64,000 nt of DNA, from NCBI GenBank assembly GCA_963575645.1, contig OY754473.1, forward strand, positions 7,192,001 to 7,256,000, in the 5' to 3' direction. The stretch is from Xanthostigma xanthostigma. Its lineage: Eukaryota > Arthropoda > Insecta > Raphidioptera > Raphidiidae. The position numbers and the translations under genes are program-made. Within the stretch, counting starts at the first letter, position 1; the number at the start of each line of letters is the position of its first letter. The notes under the pieces are model-generated. The model saw only the letters and a program-made list of their open reading frames with translations. It had not been told where the DNA came from and ran no database searches. Positions 22,526-33,887 of the stretch are shown here, in pieces.

Positions 22526-23005
22526 TTAACCGACTTCAAAAAAGGAGGAGGTTCTATGTTCGACTGTATATTTTTTTTTAGTTTTTTTTTTTATTCGAAA
22601 GAGTGCACTTCCGAGGTGGTCCCATCGGAACCAAGTCAGAACCTGATGGTGGAATCCGGAGAAATCGAGGGAAACTCAAATTTCAAAGGCACGCATACTT
22701 GGCCTACCCTTTGCAATACTTTATCTAACACTAAAAAGTGAAAAATAAAATATTTTTAACAAAAAAATTGAACCGACTTCAAAATATGCACTAAAAAGTA
22801 AAAAATAATTATTATTGTTATTTTTGGAGTCGGTGTCAGCCAAAATGAAATCTATTCCGAGAACTAGAGAGTAGAGACATGTAAGATTTAAACTGCTACT
22901 TTCGAATTTCGATGTGACACCGACTCCAAAAATAACAATAATTATTATTTTTTACTTTTTAGTGCATATTTTGAAGTCGGTTCAATTTTTTTTTTTTTTT
23001 TTTAA
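22526..23005 (+). mobile_element. Family D foldback-tailed element copy 1
   Basis: Begins AACCGACTTCAAAAAAGGAG followed by GAGGTTCT. The 3' half is a foldback: TTGAACCGACTTCAAAATAT.. to GGAGTCGGTGTCA (22764-22838) and its complement (22915-22989). Matches 24228-24740 inverted. The AACCGACTTC..GGAGGAGGTTCT start is frequent in insect genomes; the class is not settled. Confidence 0.75.
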
Positions 23006-24227
23006 TTTTACTTAGTTTCGCCTGTCCCGGTGTCTGTCAAATCTTGCTAGTTCCCGTTATCCGATTGAGTTGAAATTTTGCATACGTATGTAGTTTTCAT
23101 AACAATTCAATATTATAATAACTAACTGACCGTTCCGACTTTCGCCCGGTTGCAATATTGACGATTAAAAAAAATTAAAAAATGGCGGAGATAGGAGCCG
23201 ATCAGTAGGACCATCTTTTGAAAATCCTTGCTGATGGTGTACACGATTTCTCTTTAAAAAAATAGCTACAATGTGACGTAGGATAAAAATTTTCAAAATT
23301 TTTTTGTAGAATAACGGCTCGTATTTGCATCTAAATTTTGAGTTTGAAAAATTGTAACTTTTAAACATGGTATACCCAATCAAAAAAATCCTACTTCGCA
23401 TTGTAGATAATATTATGGAAAATAAGTGTTGTAAATTTTAACCAAATCGGTTGAGTAGATCTTGAGATATCGTGTACACAGTTTTGAAAAATCTAGTTTC
23501 GAGAAAAACGATAAATAAAAAACTAACTGATTGAATGCTCTATGACTAATATGAACTAGTTATTGCTATAACTTATGTAATAGTTTGAATTTTGTAATAG
23601 TCAAACGCTCAAAATATTCTCAAAGTTATAAACAAGTTTTTTTTTATTAGTACTGATTTAGCGCGAACGAAGTCAGACATAACTTATCCTGTTCTTTGCG
23701 TTGAGGAGCGTGCCAAATTTTACCGAAATCGGATTAAAGGTTTACAGACAGCTTTATTATTTAGTATTGATTGATGAGCACAGAAAAACCTACAGTCTTC
23801 TTGGTACAGGTATAGAGAAAAATGAACAAGTCGTTCTTCTTTCAAATTAAATTACACAGTCGATGATTTGAAACGCAAAGAAAAATCTATGAATTTATAT
23901 GTAAAACTCAACGGTAAATATAATTTACGTACATACTCGTTTTTTTCTCAATTCTTTTTTTTTACTTCGTCTTTTATACTTTCTTTATTAATGGTTCTTT
24001 TGTTCTTTTATGTGAATGTTCGGTAAACAAATGTTTCAAGAGCTTATACTGGATTTTACAGACTTGTGAAAAAATCTTATTTGAAAATGACCCTCGCTTG
24101 TGATCGTAGATCATATGATCAGTTGTAAGAACTATCGTATTTTTTGGACTATAAGAGGTACCTCAAGTTTATAAGATGAGTTTTAGAAAATAGTACTAGC
24201 ATTATTAAAGACGATTTATTAAAAAAT
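23006..24227. other. No gene supported
   Basis: Holds low-grade repeat phrases (for example TTACCGAAATCGGATTAAAGG near 23720) but no coding domain. Confidence 0.35.
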
Positions 24228-24740
24228 ATTTTTAACAAAAAAAATTGAACCGACTTCAAAATATGCACTAAAAAGTAAAAAATAATAATTATTGTTATTT
24301 TTGGAGTCGGTGTCACACCGGAATTCGAAAGTAGCAATTTAAAATCTTACATGTCTCTAGTTCTCGGAATAGATTTCATTTTGGCTGACACCGACCCCAA
24401 AAATAACAATAATTATTATTATTTACTTTTTAGTGCATATTTTGAAGTCGGTTCAATTTTTTTTTGTTATAAATTTTTTATTTTTCTATTTTTAGTGTTA
24501 GATAAAGTATTGCAATGCGTGTCTTTGAAATTTGAGAGTTTCCCTCGATTTCCCCGGATTCCACCATCAGATCATGACTTGGTTCCGATGGGGCCACCTC
24601 GGAAGTGCACTCTTTCGAATAAAAAAAAATTTTTGTAAATCGGTCCATAATTGACGCAGAAATCGGTGAACATACATAAAAAAAAACAAAAAAAAAATAC
24701 AGTCGAACATAGAACCTCCTCCTTTTTTGAAGTCGGTTAA
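24228..24740 (-). mobile_element. Family D foldback-tailed element copy 2
   Basis: Inverse copy of 22526-23005 with a slightly longer middle. The foldback arms are at 24238-24316 and 24387-24463, and AACCTCCTCCTTTTTTGAAG near 24713 is the complement of the element start. Confidence 0.75.
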
Positions 24741-24817
24741 AAAAAATATTTTAATGTTACCTTCGCACCATAAGACGCAGCCAAAATTTGAGTCCATTTT
24801 TCTATGGTAAAATACCC

Positions 24818-25205
24818 CTTTATTGTTCACCCCGGAATTATAATTCGCACACCCCTTTATCGTTCACCCCGGAATTACAATTCGCATACGCGTTTATCGT
24901 ACACCCCGGATTTATTTTTTTAAAAACTCCACCTTTACCCCGTCGCGTTTCACTGCGAGACAATTCGCATACTCCTTTATAAAAAAAGCGGTGGTTTTCA
25001 ATCTTCATGAAAATGTGAGTTTTAAGTTGTAGTCTCAAAGTGAAAAAAAAAGATATCTGCTTCAAAATTACCGAAGGCATTCTAGTCGCTCACTTAGTAA
25101 TTTAGTCACCCAACTATTATTTTAATAACTCAAGTTATTAAAACAGAATCTCATCATCAGTCACCAAATTTTTTTTTTATTCGTCCGTTTTATAATTCCC
25201 CAATT
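24818..25205 (+). mobile_element. Family E element copy 1 with satellite unit
   Basis: Carries about 1.4 diverged units of the 120-bp satellite found at 46181, then TTCATGAAAATGTGAGTTT, CTCACTTAGTAATTTAGTCACC and TAAAACAGAATCTCATCATC. The whole order recurs inverted at 31475-31915. The satellite is therefore a part of a dispersed element. Confidence 0.65.
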
Positions 25206-25747
25206 AAATTTAAATGCAGATAAAACCTAAGACACGACCTTTTCAAACCCAAATATTGCATCTTTAAGAATGGTAATGTCACAAAAAGAAACCTCGACTA
25301 GGCAATAGGCACAATTACCACGTCTTACGAGGGTTGGCAAATAACGGTTTGGTTTGAAGGCTGGCGGTTGAAAGTGTGCTCCCGATTGTGTCAAGGTGAA
25401 ACAGAAAATTGCACGGGTTGTTTATTGTCTCCAATGTCCGACCGTGACCAAGTGGATAATGTCAGACCGTGACCAAGTCGACAATGTCAAACGTTTCGCA
25501 TTCTCAACAAATACTCCACATCTTCTGTTGTCTCGCCACGGCCGTTGAGGAAAGAAAAACGCGGAGAAAATCGTGTTTGACTAACTCTTAGCCGCTTAGC
25601 CTGTTTTCAGATTACCGATTTTATTTTGTAATCGATGAAAAAAACAAATACAGTGTAAACTCCATTTAACGACACTCGATATAACGACAAACAAAACGTC
25701 GATTTTACTTATTTCTAGTTGATTTAAATCTTTGATTAACGTCTTAT
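25206..25747. other. No feature seen
   Basis: Includes a small direct duplication of GTCCGACCGTGACCAAGT-type sequence near 25436-25475. No gene. Confidence 0.4.
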
Positions 25748-25895
25748 TAAAAATAAAATTATCGACCAATTTTTCAGACAAATATATTAACAAAACATAT
25801 AAAAATTAATACATTAACGTTTCGGTCCGGATTTGAATCTTCTTCGGAACTAATCTGCAAATTATAAAAATTAATTAATAATTAGTTTCTAATTG
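25748..25895 (-). mobile_element. Family R fragment with hammerhead-like motif
   Basis: On the minus strand matches the insert at 51280-51476: GAAGAAGATTCAAATCCGGA then CCGAAACGT, and AAAATTATCGACCAATTTTTC. The CTGA of the core reads CCGA here, so a ribozyme would be inactive. Penelope-like origin is inferred. Confidence 0.5.
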
Positions 25896-25896
25896 G

Positions 25897-26100
25897 TTTT
25901 GACGTGATAACGTCTTATAAATTGATGAATCACGTCAATATTATAAAAAGATGAAACACCGGCTGCATGCACGAAAAAGTGTAACGTTCCTAACGTTCCG
26001 CCTAACCGTGTACGTGATTATTAAATATGATATTCGAGCGGAATACGTTATCACGTAAAACTATCGTCCGTAAACCGACTTTACAGACAACCATTTTTTT
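25897..26100 (-). mobile_element. Family Z copy 4 (short form)
   Basis: Minus-strand, ~200-bp form with both termini (TTTTGACGTGATAACGTC and ACTTTACAGACAACCA on the plus strand) but almost no interior. A similar short form is at 59689. Confidence 0.75.
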
Positions 26101-27108
26101 TGAAGACATTCGCTTTAAGTTTTTACTTATCAAAATAATTGATTTACCTTGTTGCTCAGAGCAATACATTCTAAATAACGACCAACCCACTCTAAATAAC
26201 GACAACAATACGTCATCATTAAGCGATAAACAGTACTTGTTTGTTATTTTGTTGCTTTGTTGTCGGAATCATGCGTACCGAAGACTCTAAGAAATTCGTT
26301 CTTTTGTTTGTTGGGATTATCTTTTAGATCAGCTGATTTTTGATAGTATAAATGTTTGTTGGTCAGTTGTAAATTTTATATATTATGAGTAAATACAAAT
26401 TATAGTAAAAATTCATTATTTCTTCTCTCTGTTTAACGACAACTCTCAATAACGCCACAAACTGCACAGTCCCTTGAGTGTCGCTATATAGAGTTTATAC
26501 TGTACCTACTTTAAATTTTGTTTTAGGATTGGCGTGTATGAATAAAATATAAAGTTTTTATACTGTTTATTAAGTTTATGAGCCGTTGGGATGTTTCAAG
26601 TATAAAGAATCCCACGTACTTTGGTACTCGTGGAAAACATAACCCTATTTTTGCTATCGCGCAGTCGAATAAAATGTAGACTGAAAACACCCTATATATT
26701 TTACAACACAGATATTTTCGCACACTCTCCTGTGCCTTGACTTATTTAGCACTAGTGTCTAAATTATAACGTCAAACACGTCGCGGATAGGTAATCTTTT
26801 AAAATAATTTAAATTCTTGAAGAAAAATCACTCAGGCGACCCACTTGAATCGCCCTTGCGAGGCAAGGTTTGTCTTCTTTGTTTTCTTGACTTGGTCGCT
26901 CCTTACAATAATACGGGACGTGTCATGGACGCGATGACGTCACCTAACGGCCATTCCTGTTGGAATGTTGCGTGCCGGAATGAAGAATTAAACGCGTCTG
27001 TTTGTTGTATAATTAAGGTCGACTGTAGTGAAGAAAGCGTGTCAAAAATAATTTCCAACGTCTTCAGATTATTAATACATCGAAACGGCATAATTTTAGA
27101 TTGTTGAC
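26101..27108. other. No gene supported
   Basis: AT-rich, with short frames only and no recognisable domain. Confidence 0.35.
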
Positions 27109-27150
27109 TAGCCTTTACCCGCGGCTTCACGCACGTTAGAGCTGGGGCGG
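27109..27150 (-). mobile_element. Helitron 3' end fragment
   Basis: On the minus strand reads GTGAAGCCGCGGGTAAAGGCTAG with T next, a hairpin-CTAG Helitron end like that at 50993. The body of the element, if present, would extend into the satellite to the right. Confidence 0.5.
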
Positions 27151-27162
27151 TAATCAATCGCC

Positions 27163-27440
27163 AAGTAATTGAATTAGCAATTCAAATACTTTCATAGTAA
27201 TTGAATTACCAATTCAAATACTTTCATAGTAATTGAATTACCAATTCAAATACTTTCATAGTAATTGAATTACTAATTCAAATACTTTCATAGTAATTGA
27301 ATTACTAATTCAAATACTTTCATAGTAATTGAATTACTAATTCAAATACTTTCATAGTAATTGAATTACTAATTCAAATACTTTCATAGTAATTGAATTA
27401 CTAATTCAAATACTTTCATAGTAATTGAATTACTTTTTTC
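27163..27440 (+). repeat. 32-bp satellite, ~8.5 units
   Basis: Units begin at 27163, 27195, 27227 and so on every 32 bp, each reading TAGTAATTGAATTACTAATT then CAAATACTTTCA. Early units carry ACC in place of ACT. Units are nearly identical, suggesting recent expansion. Each contains the palindrome-like AGTAATTGAATTACT. Confidence 0.95.
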
Positions 27441-29190
27441 AAATCAGTAATTGTTTAATTCCTTATATATAATTCTCAGGAATTTCGTTTTAGTAATAAT
27501 TCATTTCCGATGTCATATACTTCGTTATTTAAATTATTTTGGCAGAATAACTTTAGTAATAATTAAATATCTTATAGAATATTCAGTACTGTAGGGTTAA
27601 ATTATTTTACTGAAATCAAATTATTAATACAGACGATTATAAGAAATTTTAAAATATGACGGAGTTATCATTAAAGTAATTTGTTTTTATATTGAGAAAA
27701 TAGTAACTGAATTACTTTTTCAATTTTTAACTAAATTATGTGGTAATAAAATTAATTTTTAAGCGAAATATTATTTAAATTGTAATTAATTACGCTTTTA
27801 AAGTAAACTTTTTTTTATGAAGAGTAGCTCCATGTACCCACTTTTTCATCGTTTGATGCTCCTCCTTAACTATTTATGGTAAAATAATTATCAAACAAGT
27901 CCGTAAAAGTCACTGACCAAAAAGAAAAGACGTGCGTGAATGAAAGACTCAAAACATCACTGATTCGACTGACACTGACCGGACACTGAACTGACACGGA
28001 ACTGATGTGTGTGAATGGATTTTTTATGATTTTTTTATGACTGTTGAACGGTAGCGTACACCACAACACCAGGTATTCGGCATGCCTTTCTTATATAGTT
28101 TGTGCCTACCCCATAATAGGAGGACAGTCGGCAGGTTCTGAAACATGTCCTGTATTGATTTTACTTAAAACAAAAGAGAGCGTGCTGTCATCCCTGTATA
28201 CACGTCTATATTTACTGTACAACGGCACGTACGTGTACAGAATGTTCGACGAAATCGGGCCATATAAAAAAAAAACACTCCGTGTTCACTTTGAATATAT
28301 TAAATGTTACTTAAAAAGTATAGTATTGTAAAACGCAACGTCTCTCTGTCAGTCTGTCCGTTAGAAGCGAGAATTTTACTTTGGCATGTCGACAAAAAAC
28401 AGGCTGAGTATAGAAACTTCCTTGGAAAACGCTACCTAAACTGTTAAAGATATATCAGTGCAAATGTATGTACGATTGGCGCCCAACGCGGGGCTAATTG
28501 ATCGCACGTTGGGCGCCAATTGTATCTTCTCATTATATGCCTTTGAGACAGATTTTTATATGTTGTTTGATCTAAAATCATGAAAAAATGACAACATAAC
28601 GTACCTTATTTGAAATGTCATGCCGTGCTGTAAAGAAATATTGACAAATATATTTTTTTAGATCAAAAAATGTATTTCTTTTTGAAATTTTTAAGCAACT
28701 AGTCGAGTTTTGTTTAGCAGCTCTAATAAAAACAGTAGAAGAATACCTTTTCCGAGAGCATTTTTTTACAATCTGAGTCACCAGTCATTGTTTCTCGACC
28801 TCCCGGTAGATCTATCTTTCGCAGATGGTTTTTAGGGATATTTTGTCCTAATTAACTGAACTCTATAAGAGAAAGCTACTCTCACTGTTTAATCTCAAAG
28901 TCATGCGTGCAAACACTCACGAACAAAAAACCCTAACTTGGCCGTTCTAAATGGTGAAGTTTATCTATTCAACTTTTAGAGAGAAAAAAAAACAACTTTC
29001 GCATTAGCTCTATCTCACAGACTACTTGCTAGGATACATATTTACGAGATTGTGGTTAAGTTTACATAATCACAGTAACTATATTAGCGATCATTTATCT
29101 CATTCTTACTTACTGCTTTAGTTCTTTATATATCGTCTCTGTCTTACACACAGAATGTCCTATGGACCGTTTTGATTTGATACAATCTGT
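27441..29190. other. No gene supported
   Basis: AT-rich 1.7 kb. The only notable structure is the palindrome at 28475. Confidence 0.4.
28475..28520. repeat. Palindrome of tRNA-Lys primer-binding-site sequence
   Basis: ATTGGCGCCCAACG and CGTTGGGCGCCAAT form perfect 14-bp arms around ~18 bp. TGGCGCCCAACG plus CGGGGC is what pairs with the 3' end of insect tRNA-Lys(CTT) with CCA, that is an LTR-retrotransposon primer binding site. No LTRs could be delimited. Confidence 0.5.
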
Positions 29191-29194
29191 ATAG

Positions 29195-29310
29195 CCAATG
29201 TCCATTCTAAAGGTCTGTTCTAAATATTGGCGAAAAAAAATTAAAATCGGATGAGTAGTTTCGAAGATTACCTCCTACAACCAAACTTACAAATTCATCC
29301 TATGGTTATA
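29195..29310 (-). mobile_element. Helitron C unit, single copy
   Basis: One diverged copy of the ~165-bp unit of 5488-6470: TCCATTCTAAAGGTCTGTTC, then AAAATCGGATGAGTAGTTTC and CCTCCTACAACCAAACTTAC. Confidence 0.6.
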
Positions 29311-29790
29311 CAGACAGCAAAATTATAGATAGGTATTGCTATTGTATAAAAAGTTTCCCTTCTACTTAGTAATCTTACGTCACACCTGATTTTTTATTTT
29401 ATAAAATTCAAATCTTTGATTTACGTCTGAAAAGAATTCTTCAAATAAAATTTTATTTATTTTTATTTAATGCATTCATGACTTAACAATTAATGTGAAC
29501 AAGGCACCATTGTTTCTACAACCCACAATGCACCGGGATTGAAACAGAACCCTATCAACGCGCGTGTGTTTTTTTCCGTCTTTCTTTTGTTTCTTTTATG
29601 TCTTTTATTTTATAGTGTTTTCAGCAACAACTGTAAGATATTAAATTAAACTGTATGCGAAGTAGATTTACGTTTTATTTTCTGTGAAATTTATTCTTTG
29701 ATTTCTCGACTATAAATCTATGCCCACACGACAGAATGGCTCAAGTCGAATTTTTAAAATGTAAGGAGAAACACCAGATTGTTGAAAGGA

Positions 29791-30309
29791 CCCCGCACGA
29801 ACCTTATGGGATTTGATTTTCGGTTAAATTGATCGAAAATGGTTTTATTTTATAGTTTAAGGGTCACTAAGAAAAAGTGTCCATGGGCGCATAACCTAAA
29901 AATCAATAGATTTTTAGCTACAGATATTATGTTTAGTGAGATTTTAAATATAGGGATATCCATTGAATTCACAATCTTAAAAAATCCTAAGCTCTTGAAA
30001 TATGTTTTCGTGTGCACTGAATCCGAATATGACTTTATTATTTTATACAGGGTGACACATTCCAACATTACCTAGTTTTCGACTGTTTTTCTATTTCTGA
30101 AAAAAGCACAAAAGTTGAGCATTGAACATGTTTGTGAAATCAAATATATCTAAAACCTCGATAAAAACATATCTGTAGCTAAAAATCTATTGGTTTTTAG
30201 GCTATGCGCCCATGAACATTTTTTCTTAGTGACATTTAAACTATAAAATAAACCTATTTTAGATCAATTTAACGGAGAACCAAATACCGTAAGGTTTGTG
30301 CGGGCTCCA
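29791..30309. mobile_element. Family G palindromic MITE copy 2 (complete)
   Basis: A ~515-bp element with long inverted halves: GGACCCCGCACGAACCTTAT at the left, GTAAGGTTTGTGCGGGCTCC at the right. Internal AAAAATCAATAGATTTTTAGC and ATAGGGATATCCATTGAATTC parts also recur inverted. No coding. Confidence 0.8.
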
Positions 30310-30325
30310 ATTACTATCTTATCTA

Positions 30326-30898
30326 CAGTATGTAAACACGTAAGGCGCACATAGGGAAATTAACATTGGGAAAAAATGACTGGATCAGAGTGAGCCTTGA
30401 AATCTTGTTTTTCAATTTGACAGATAATATTATTTCGCAAAATGAATGTGTATACTACCAAAGAAAATATTCAAATGGTTACAACATAATCGGACTTTTT
30501 TTATTAATGGGACATTAAATTCCCAAAAATACTTAAATATGGTGCGAGATCAAATATCTCCGCCTATTCGTGTTGAACCTAAAGACATTGGGTCACTGAT
30601 TTACCAACGCGCGTACGTCATACCAGTCAGACAATTTTTGAATGAAATGTTTCCAAACAGATGGAGTTGTTTTTTTGTTTTATTTTTGTACAAAAAAATT
30701 AAAATAATGATTTATAAGAGCTTTTTATTATTAAAAAAGCCAAGTAAAATAAAAATAAATCAAAATAAAATAGAAATCCTCAAGATTACCACGATAATTC
30801 AATAGAAATAACAATTAATGCAGTCATGGCTAACTCTGATCCAAGTATTTTTTCCCAATGCTAATTTCCCTATGTGCACTTTACGCGTTTACATACTG
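30326..30898 (+). mobile_element. Mariner/Tc-type transposon relic
   Basis: TA at 30324-30325 and 30899-30900 flank a 573-bp element whose ends are CAGTATGTAAACACGTAAGG and its near-exact complement (CGCGTTTACATACTG). The inverted repeats run ~65 bp, including CACATAGGGAAATTA. TA target, CAGT start and an internal transposase remnant agree on Tc1/mariner. Confidence 0.8.
30446..30667 (+). pseudogene. Mariner-type transposase fragment
   Basis: The translation contains NGTLNSQKYLNMVRDQI, then AYVIPVRQFLNEMFPNRW. This matches the central catalytic region of insect Tc/mariner-type transposases (GTL-G--YL--L, and A-PVR-FLN--FPN-W). The usual QQDGAP-H with the second catalytic Asp is corrupted to IYQRAYV, and both the N-terminal DNA-binding domain and the C-terminal end are lost. 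Not functional. Confidence 0.7.
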
Positions 30899-31067
30899 TA
30901 TATTAATCTAATCTTCATCGTATTATTTATATTAGATTTTACAAAAATATTGAAAAATAAATTAGAATTGCCTACGTGGTGGCTTTAAAACGTTTCTAAT
31001 CCAACAACGTGGTATAAGCCACTTTTGTTTCGTCCGGGGAAACAAATGAGCATCGGCCTATTTAAAT

Positions 31068-31529
31068 GTGGGGTATGTCGTCTGTGTTCGGGTCGTTTTT
31101 GATAGCGGCTTAAAAGTTAATTTACTTGAAATTATGTCACTTAAGCCCGTTAAAAACAATATACGGTTACGTACTGAAGCGCCGCGTTGCGTTCAGATTG
31201 TGAACTTAAGCCCTAAAACCAATGATTGGAAATTGTTTTCGGAAAAACAATCGTTAAATAAAACTGGAGGATCTCTTTCAAATTTGCTACGCTTACATAT
31301 AAAACATGCTGAATTTAATGAGCATAAAATAACGCAGGCCTGTGTTATTTTTGAGACTCGAAATAAAATACAAAAACTTCAAAATGCGATTTTTTTATCA
31401 ATAGTATATTACACCACAAGGGCTGAAAAATTTATATTCTTGCACTGCGCTGTGTGTTGTTGTTGGGGAATTATAAAACGGTCGAATAAAAAAACAAATT
31501 TGGTGACTGATGATGAGATAGTGTTTTAA
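31068..31529 (+). CDS. Unrecognised 153-codon open frame
   Basis: The longest non-repetitive frame in the window apart from the spliced one. Its middle (from MSLKPVKNNIRLRTEAPRC) has balanced composition, but the last ~20 codons run into family E sequence (31475 on). No domain is recognised and no splice or promoter context supports it. Chance or a decayed element exon are both likely. Confidence 0.15.
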   Translation: MGYVVCVRVVFDSGLKVNLLEIMSLKPVKNNIRLRTEAPRCVQIVNLSPKTNDWKLFSEKQSLNKTGGSLSNLLRLHIKHAEFNEHKITQACVIFETRNKIQKLQNAIFLSIVYYTTRAEKFIFLHCAVCCCWGIIKRSNKKTNLVTDDEIVF

Positions 31530-32120
31530 TAACTTGAGATATTAAAATAATAGTTGGGTGACTAAATTACTAAGTGAGCGACTAGAATGCCTTAAGTAAT
31601 TTTGAAGCAGATATCTTCTTTTGTTTCTACTTTTTATTTTTTTTTTTTCACTTTGAGACTACAACTTAAAACTCACATTTTCATGAAGTTTGAAATCCAC
31701 CGCTTTTTTTGATAAAGGGGTATGCGAATTGTTTCGCAGTGAAACGCGATGGAGCAAAGGTGGAGTTTTTAAAAAAATAATTTCGGGGTGAACGATAAAC
31801 GGGTATGCGAATTGTAATTCCGGGGTGAATGATAAAGGGGTATGCGAATTGTCTTGCAGTGAAACGGGAAGGGACAAATGCTGAGTTTTTAAAAAAACAA
31901 TTCCGGGATATGCGAATTAAATAGTTAATTGTTGGATAAGAACTGCGTTTTTTAAAAAATGTATATTTTATTGACAGTCAATTAAATATATATTTTTTTA
32001 GAAAACGCAGTTCTATTCAGTCGCTCACTTAATAATTTAGTCGCTCACTTAGTAATTTAGTCACCCAACAATTATTTTCTCGTCAAGCGCAGTCAGTCGC
32101 TCACTTAGTAATACAGTAAC
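31475..32120 (-). mobile_element. Family E element copy 2
   Basis: Inverse of 24818-25205: CTGATGATGAGATAGTGTTT, GTGACTAAATTACTAAGTGAG, ACTCACATTTTCATGAAG, then roughly two 120-bp satellite units (31710-31915). Additional GTCGCTCACTTAGTAATTTA repeats follow at 32025-32120. Confidence 0.65.
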
Positions 32121-32863
32121 CCAAATTGATTATTTTTGTCACCCAAAATTGTAATTTACAGTCACTCGTTTAAATACTACCCGTTGTTGTTGTGTGTTGT
32201 AAATATTTTGTGTACATAATTTAGTGACTCTATATTCTCTATAACTTAGTCTTTTATTTTATTATTTGGAACTGTCGTTATTTTATTTCTGTTAAGTTAA
32301 AGAAGTACGCTTTCGTTTGCGTGTTTAACTGTTTTGTTAAACATTTATTATTGTAAATAAATAATTTCCAGCATGGACTAGAACAGTTTTCTTACACTAT
32401 TTTCCGAATATTCGTTACAATAGTATGCAATCTCTGTTCGCGTCGATTCTCGAAGCAATCTCGCAGTTTGCTTTTGAATAATTTTCCGATATTTACAAAA
32501 CCAGAACGGACGATCTGACTGATAGCTCACACGGTTCGGCTCTTCAATGACCATGACTCTCTCTATTAATATCGGAAAAACGTCCTGAGTGACGTAAAAA
32601 CAGTTTCAGATCGAACTCGGGTCGACCAGGCGAATGATCGACTTCGTGTTTACATCTTGCCAACGAAACCCCAATCAAATCCACGTTCAGTGTTTGTTTG
32701 GTCAACAGGACTGGCCAACACATTAATGGATATAGTAGAGATAGTGTTATACAGGGGGATACAAGGTCGCAGCTGTTGTATTGCACACGGTGAAATTGCA
32801 ATATTAGAGCGCGACAGTTAAATACGATTTCTTTTTTATCAATGGTCATATATTCTATGCTAA
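32121..32863. other. No gene supported
   Basis: Mixed sequence without recognised coding or RNA. Confidence 0.35.
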
Positions 32864-33453
32864 TCATATAGTATATTAATACGCTAAGGTTAAAGATGTT
32901 TGCCTCCCTTTTTAGAAAAAAACTCACAATTTCTCCACATAAATTATATATCATTTTACAGATAATTGCTTGCTCTACTGACATCGACATCTAAAAAAAA
33001 TATTATGGCTTTTGTTTTTGTAAATTAATTAAAATACAGCAACGTTGAACAACGTCTGCCATCTGACGGCTTTAATTTTGAAACAACGTCAACACTTCGC
33101 TCTGTCATCTGACCTTCGTATTGTAATACAACAGACACAATACTGCATACTGCCATCTGACGGCTGTAATTTTTAAACAGCGAGCAACGCGCTGAACAAC
33201 TTCACAGCAATGCTGCATGATGCCATCTGACGGCTTAGCTCAACGCTTTTGCTATTTGCGCCTCTATATGACAATTTTAGTAAAATATTTCTTCGATCTG
33301 TCATCTGAGCTTCATATTGTAATACAACAAAAAGAAGAACGTTATAATCAGTGTGCAAAATTAGAAACGAATTGAATACCTGCAATCATATTTAAAAAAT
33401 AATTTTGTAAAGTGATAATTATTATACTTATTTAGTGCGAATAGTCACACTAG
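32864..33453 (+). mobile_element. Helitron-like element B, copy 3
   Basis: Starts TCATATAGTATATTAATACGC and ends CACACTAG at 33453. The terminal palindrome is broken (GTGCGAATAGTCAC). The next base begins Helitron A at 33454. Confidence 0.8.
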
Positions 33454-33887
33454 TCTATACTAATATATAAAGCTGAAGAGTTTGTTTGTTTGGTTGAACG
33501 CGCTAATCTCAGGAACTACTGGTTCGAATTGAAAAAAAAATTTTTTTGTTGGATAGCCCATTTATCAAGGAAGGCTATAGGCCTAATAAAATCACGCTAC
33601 GACCAATAGGAGCGGAGCATCAATGAAAAATGTTGCAAAATGTATCTCAAAAATAGCTTCTATTCAGGTGAAATGCCGTAACTACATATTAGAGTGCGAA
33701 TTTTGTGTGTATGGGGAGGTTAATCTCCGAAACTACTCATCCGATTTCAAATTTTCTTTCACCAAAATTTAGAATGGATCTTCAGGACGAACACTGTCGC
33801 GTTAAAATAAAAAGCGCTTTTCGTGGTAACCGATTTTGCGACGTGAGTCGACGAAAAAACTCGGGCGAAGCCGGACCGAGCCGCTAG
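33454..33887 (+). mobile_element. Helitron A/C chimera, copy A1
   Basis: 5' end TCTATACTAATATATAAAGC; then GAACGCGCTAATCTCAGGAA and ACGCTACGACCAATAGGAGC (family A). From 33705 it carries a C-type unit and the C 3' end GGGCGAAGCCGGACCGAGCCGCTAG with T next. It joins A and C ends in one element and lacks RepHel coding. Confidence 0.8.

Noticed and set aside
27163-27440. CRISPR-like regular repeat array
   Set aside because: The 32-bp units are directly adjacent without unique spacers, and the sequence is eukaryotic; it is a satellite.
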